Assembly: GCF_011388215.1 (NCBI RefSeq)
Contig: NZ_CP049989.1
Coordinates: forward strand, 1 to 64,000
DNA from: Hydrogenophaga crocea
GTDB taxonomy: Bacteria > Pseudomonadota > Gammaproteobacteria > Burkholderiales > Burkholderiaceae_C
Direction of reading: 5' to 3'
Length of the DNA stretch: 64,000 nucleotides
How positions within the stretch are numbered: the first letter of the stretch is position 1; each line of letters begins with the position of its first letter. The notes under the pieces are model-generated. The model saw nothing but the letters and a program-made list of their open reading frames with translations, was not told the origin of the DNA and searched no databases. This document shows positions 61,373-64,000 of the stretch, piece by piece. The translations under genes were made by a program, and so were the position numbers.

Positions 61373-62923
61373 ATGTCCGACAGTCCTCAGGATGTCTCGC
61401 GCCGCCAGCTGCTGCTGGGCGGCACCGGCGCGGCGGTTGCCGCCGCCTTCGGCGGTCCCATCGCCGCGCTGGCCAACACGGTCGATCAGGCGTACACCGC
61501 GCAGTGCCTGCCCGACGACGCTTCGGTGCGCACGGACAGCCCCTACGGCCCCGTGGCCCCGGTGAACGACCAGACCACCGGCCTGCCCCTGGTGCAACTG
61601 CCCGCGGGCTTCACCTACAAGAGCTACGGCTGGGCGGGCGATGTGATGAGCGACGGCCTCATCACGCCGAACTCGCACGACGGCATGGGCGTGGTGCTCT
61701 CGCGCCGGGTCGGTCGCAGCAACGAAATCATCCTGGTGCGCAACCACGAGCGCTCCACCAGCAGCAGCGCGGCCAACATCGTGGGCGCTTCGCGCGAGAG
61801 CGTGGCCAAGTACGACACCGGCATCACCGGCACCAGCTACCAGATCGGGGGCAACACCAACCTGGTCTGGCGCGATGGCAGCTGGGTGTCGAGCTACGCC
61901 ACGCTCGGCGGCATCTACCGCCCGTGCGCGGGCGGCGCCACCACCTGGGGCAGCTGGCTCAGCAACGAGGAGATCCTCAGCAACAACGTCAGCAGCACGG
62001 GCAAGAAGCACGGCTACATCTTCGAGGTGCCGGCCGACACCAGCCTGAACGCGGCCGATCCCACGCCCATCGTGGCCATGGGCCGCATGGCGCACGAAGC
62101 CAGCGCCATCGATCCCGCGACCGGCTACTGGTACCTCACCGAAGACCAGGGCAACGCCAACACGCTGTACCGCTTCCGCCCGAACAACCTCAGCGGCGGC
62201 CTGGGCAGCCTGCACCAGGGCGGCCTGCTCGAAGGCCTGGCCGTGGTCGGCCAGCCCAACGCGGACCTGCGCTATCCCACGCTGTGCCAGGAGTTCCAGT
62301 GCGCCTGGGTGCCGGTGGACAGCCCCGACGCCGATGCCGCCACGATCTCGACCACCGTCGGCTCGGTGACCGGCAGCGGCCCGTTCCGCGGCGCCTATGC
62401 GAACGGCGGCGCGATCTTCGGCGCCAACGAAGGCTGCTGGGTCGCCAACGGCACGGTGTTCTTCACCGACAAGGCCACCAGCGCCGCCGGCAACGGCCGC
62501 CCCGCGCGCAGTGGCGTGATCTGGGCGCTCGACCTCGCGACCCTGGTGCTCAAGGCCATCTTCGTGGGCCGCGACCGCGTGATCGGCAACTCGCCCGACA
62601 ACATCTGCGTGAGCCCGCGCGGCGGGCTGCTGTTCTGCGAGGACGGCGGCACGTCCAGCCCCACCAGCGGCACCATCGTCGCGCAGGAGCTCAAGGTGCT
62701 CACGCCCGAAGGCAAGACCTACACCTTCGCGTCGCACAACTTCAACTTCACCAGCGCCCAGATGCAGGCCGTGGGCAAGGCCGGCAGCAACGCGGGCAAC
62801 CACCGCAACACCGAATGGGCCGGCAGCGTGTTCAGCCCCGATGGCCGCGTGCTGTTCGTCAACCTCTACACGCCCGGCGTCACGCTGGCCATCACCGGCC
62901 CGTGGAGCAAGGGCAGCCTCTGA
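61373..62923 (+). CDS. PhoX family (DUF839) Tat-exported protein
   Basis: A 516-residue protein with a Tat signal (SRRQLLLGGTGAAVAAAFGG, about residues 9-30). Segments such as ILVRNHERST, YLTEDQGNANTLYRFRP, and SPDNICVSPRGGLLFCEDGG match the PhoX/DUF839 family, whose members include alkaline phosphatases that use calcium and iron. The substrate here is unproven. A hairpin overlaps its ribosome site and a possible PHO box lies upstream. It is followed closely by a PEP-CTERM gene. Confidence 0.9.
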   Translation: MSDSPQDVSRRQLLLGGTGAAVAAAFGGPIAALANTVDQAYTAQCLPDDASVRTDSPYGPVAPVNDQTTGLPLVQLPAGFTYKSYGWAGDVMSDGLITPNSHDGMGVVLSRRVGRSNEIILVRNHERSTSSSAANIVGASRESVAKYDTGITGTSYQIGGNTNLVWRDGSWVSSYATLGGIYRPCAGGATTWGSWLSNEEILSNNVSSTGKKHGYIFEVPADTSLNAADPTPIVAMGRMAHEASAIDPATGYWYLTEDQGNANTLYRFRPNNLSGGLGSLHQGGLLEGLAVVGQPNADLRYPTLCQEFQCAWVPVDSPDADAATISTTVGSVTGSGPFRGAYANGGAIFGANEGCWVANGTVFFTDKATSAAGNGRPARSGVIWALDLATLVLKAIFVGRDRVIGNSPDNICVSPRGGLLFCEDGGTSSPTSGTIVAQELKVLTPEGKTYTFASHNFNFTSAQMQAVGKAGSNAGNHRNTEWAGSVFSPDGRVLFVNLYTPGVTLAITGPWSKGSL

Positions 62924-62942
62924 ACCCCCAGGAAGCCACACC

Positions 62943-63521
62943 ATGAAATCCCTTGCCTATTCCCTCATCGCGGCCCTGGGCCTGAGCGCGGGCGCGCAGG
63001 CCGCCACCTTCGAAGGCGTGGTGGCCGGCACGGCCACCCACACCGAGTACAGCGAACCCGGCCTGATCTCGTTCGACCTGGACTTCGCCTCGCTCGGCAC
63101 CACGACGCTGCGCTACGTGGTCGAAGCCGCCGACTTCGGCAGCCTGAGCTTCAACGCGCTGCTGATCAACCGCATCGGCCTCGGTGGCGTGGGCGTCACG
63201 GGCTATCGCGTGGACATCGGCGCCGGCCTGTTCGCGTCCGTGGGCACGGCCTACCGCGAGTTCTCCGAGTCTTATGCCAGCGTCGACTTCAACGGCTCGA
63301 GCGCCGTGGTCGATTTCGGCATGCCCGAGTTCTACGACGTGCGCCTGGGCGATCCCAAGGGCTATGCGGGCAACGTGAACTGGTCCATCACGGGGCTCAA
63401 CGCCGGCGACGTGCTCAACATCTCGGTCACGGCCGTGCCCGAGCCCGAGGGGCTGGCGATGTTGCTCGCCGGCCTGGGCGCGGTGGCCGCCTTCGCGCGC
63501 CGCCGCCGCAGCGCGGCCTGA
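62943..63521 (+). CDS. PEP-CTERM anchor protein
   Basis: A 192-residue exported protein with a signal (about 1-20, ending AGAQAA) and a C-terminal PEP-CTERM tripartite tail: VPEPEGLAMLLAGLG then AVAAFARRRRSAA. Such proteins are sorted by exosortase and usually end on the cell surface or in biofilm matrix. It starts 19 bases after the PhoX-like gene, suggesting co-expression, and is followed by a strong terminator. The exosortase itself is not in the window. Confidence 0.88.
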   Translation: MKSLAYSLIAALGLSAGAQAATFEGVVAGTATHTEYSEPGLISFDLDFASLGTTTLRYVVEAADFGSLSFNALLINRIGLGGVGVTGYRVDIGAGLFASVGTAYREFSESYASVDFNGSSAVVDFGMPEFYDVRLGDPKGYAGNVNWSITGLNAGDVLNISVTAVPEPEGLAMLLAGLGAVAAFARRRRSAA

Positions 63522-63589
63522 TCCCGGCCCGCGGCCCGCGGCCCGTGTCCGAGGCCCGGGCCATGGCCCGGTCTTCGCCGGGCCCGTCG

Positions 63590-63630
63590 AACGCCCATCC
63601 CGCGCATGCCGTTGGATGGGCGTTTGTTTT
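63590..63630 (+). terminator. Rho-independent terminator after the PEP-CTERM gene
   Basis: AACGCCCATCC and GGATGGGCGTT make a perfect 11-base stem around a 13-base loop, followed by TTGTTTT. It ends the PhoX/PEP-CTERM operon. Confidence 0.88.
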
Positions 63631-63771
63631 GAAGCCGCAGCTGCAATGGTCTTTTCGGATCAGCGCGGCGCGCTTGGCGCACAGCAAAGCCGTGATGCTG
63701 GCTGACCATCATCACGCAGGCCTTTGACAGGGTGCCGCTCGGGGCACCCGCAGGTGCCCACGAACACGCCC

Positions 63772-64000
63772 ATGCCGCTCCGATCCGCACACCACCGCCC
63801 CGTTCCCTCCACCGCGCGCCTGCGCCGCCTGAGCCTGGCCATGTCCCTGGCACTGCCGCTGTCGGCCATGGCCACCGACGTGCCCCAGGCGCTGCCCTTT
63901 GCCCAGAACTGGAGCAATGCCGGCCTGATCACCACCGCCAACAACTGGTCGGGCGTGCCGGGCATCGTGGGCTATGTGGTGGCAGGGCCCACCACCGGCG
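63772..64000 (+). CDS. Secreted protein, 3' end outside window
   Basis: 76 residues are visible from the ATG at 63772 to the right edge. A basic start and hydrophobic stretch (RRLSLAMSLALPLSAMA) give a signal peptide cleaved before TDVPQALPF. The mature part begins FAQNWSNAGLITTANNWSGVPGIVGYV, which resembles the N-terminus of secreted hydrolase-like or surface proteins; the family cannot be fixed from this fragment. Confidence 0.7.
   Translation, partial: MPLRSAHHRPVPSTARLRRLSLAMSLALPLSAMATDVPQALPFAQNWSNAGLITTANNWSGVPGIVGYVVAGPTTG

Noticed and set aside
63556..63571. 16-base palindrome CCGGGCCATGGCCCGG after the PEP-CTERM gene
   Set aside because: A GC-rich palindrome right before a clear terminator in GC-rich DNA; probably chance, no position relative to a promoter.
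1..64000. CRISPR arrays, integrases or insertion sequences
   Set aside because: No repeat-spacer pattern, no transposase or integrase motif, and no end repeats were seen; only the 9-base tandem repeat at 33253 and the hairpins listed.

Overview
The window comes from a GC-rich purple phototrophic proteobacterium, most likely a betaproteobacterium of the order Burkholderiales (Rubrivivax/Rhodoferax/Hydrogenophaga-like). The reasons are a complete purple-bacterial reaction-centre operon with a tetraheme PufC, a spheroidene-type carotenoid set (crtEBICDF), the oxygen-dependent cyclase AcsF, a PEP-CTERM protein and very strong G/C third-position bias. There are no rRNA genes, convincing tRNA genes, insertion sequences or CRISPR arrays.

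Positions 1-30.2 kb are a photosynthesis gene cluster. On the + strand: puhA (5' end outside the window), puhB, puhC, acsF, puhE, bchI, bchD, bchO. Then a complete cytochrome c maturation operon on the - strand (ccmABCDEFGHI, 14.0 to 7.6 kb). Then crtI-crtB-small membrane ORF (+), crtD-crtC (-), crtE-crtF (+), bchC-bchX-bchY-bchZ (+) and pufB-pufA-pufL-pufM-pufC (+). Together these encode Mg-chelatase subunits, the cyclase, chlorophyllide a reductase, the hydroxyethyl dehydrogenase, carotenoid synthesis, LH1, the reaction centre and its heme-bearing donor. The ccm operon supplies the c-type heme attachment that PufC needs. Exact TGT-N12-ACA (PpsR/CrtJ-type) operators lie before crtI, between crtD and crtE, and before bchC. 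In crtI and bchC the operator and core promoter run into the start codon, which suggests very short or absent leaders.

Positions 30.2-45.1 kb are accessory: a DUF3429 membrane protein, a PAS chemoreceptor, a secreted SUMF-domain protein, glycerol kinase, a lipoprotein with four repeats and a beta-propeller, a QseBC-like two-component system divergent from a MipA/OmpV outer-membrane protein, an IorAB-like molybdenum hydroxylase, a Kelch protein and a LysR regulator. The QseB/MipA intergenic region holds two hexamer-N5-hexamer boxes, one facing each gene.

Positions 45.1-49.1 kb are a bufferin-type copper RiPP operon (DUF2282 precursor, DUF692 MNIO enzyme, DUF2063 partner, DoxX) followed by its probable ECF sigma factor and NrsF-type anti-sigma factor, with an ECF-like promoter in front.

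Positions 49.1-60.0 kb hold a LuxR-type regulator with a lux-box-like palindrome before a run of secreted-protein genes, an AhpD-like protein, and a long - strand series: LuxR response regulator, hybrid histidine kinase, lipoprotein, secreted protein, DUF4331 protein, lipoprotein, DUF4198 protein. The DUF4331/lipoprotein/DUF4198 trio is the least understood multi-gene set here. Positions 60.0-60.85 kb are a gene-poor stretch with several strong hairpins. The window ends with a small conserved-looking protein, a Tat-exported PhoX/DUF839 protein with a PEP-CTERM protein behind it, a terminator, and the start of a secreted protein cut by the window edge.
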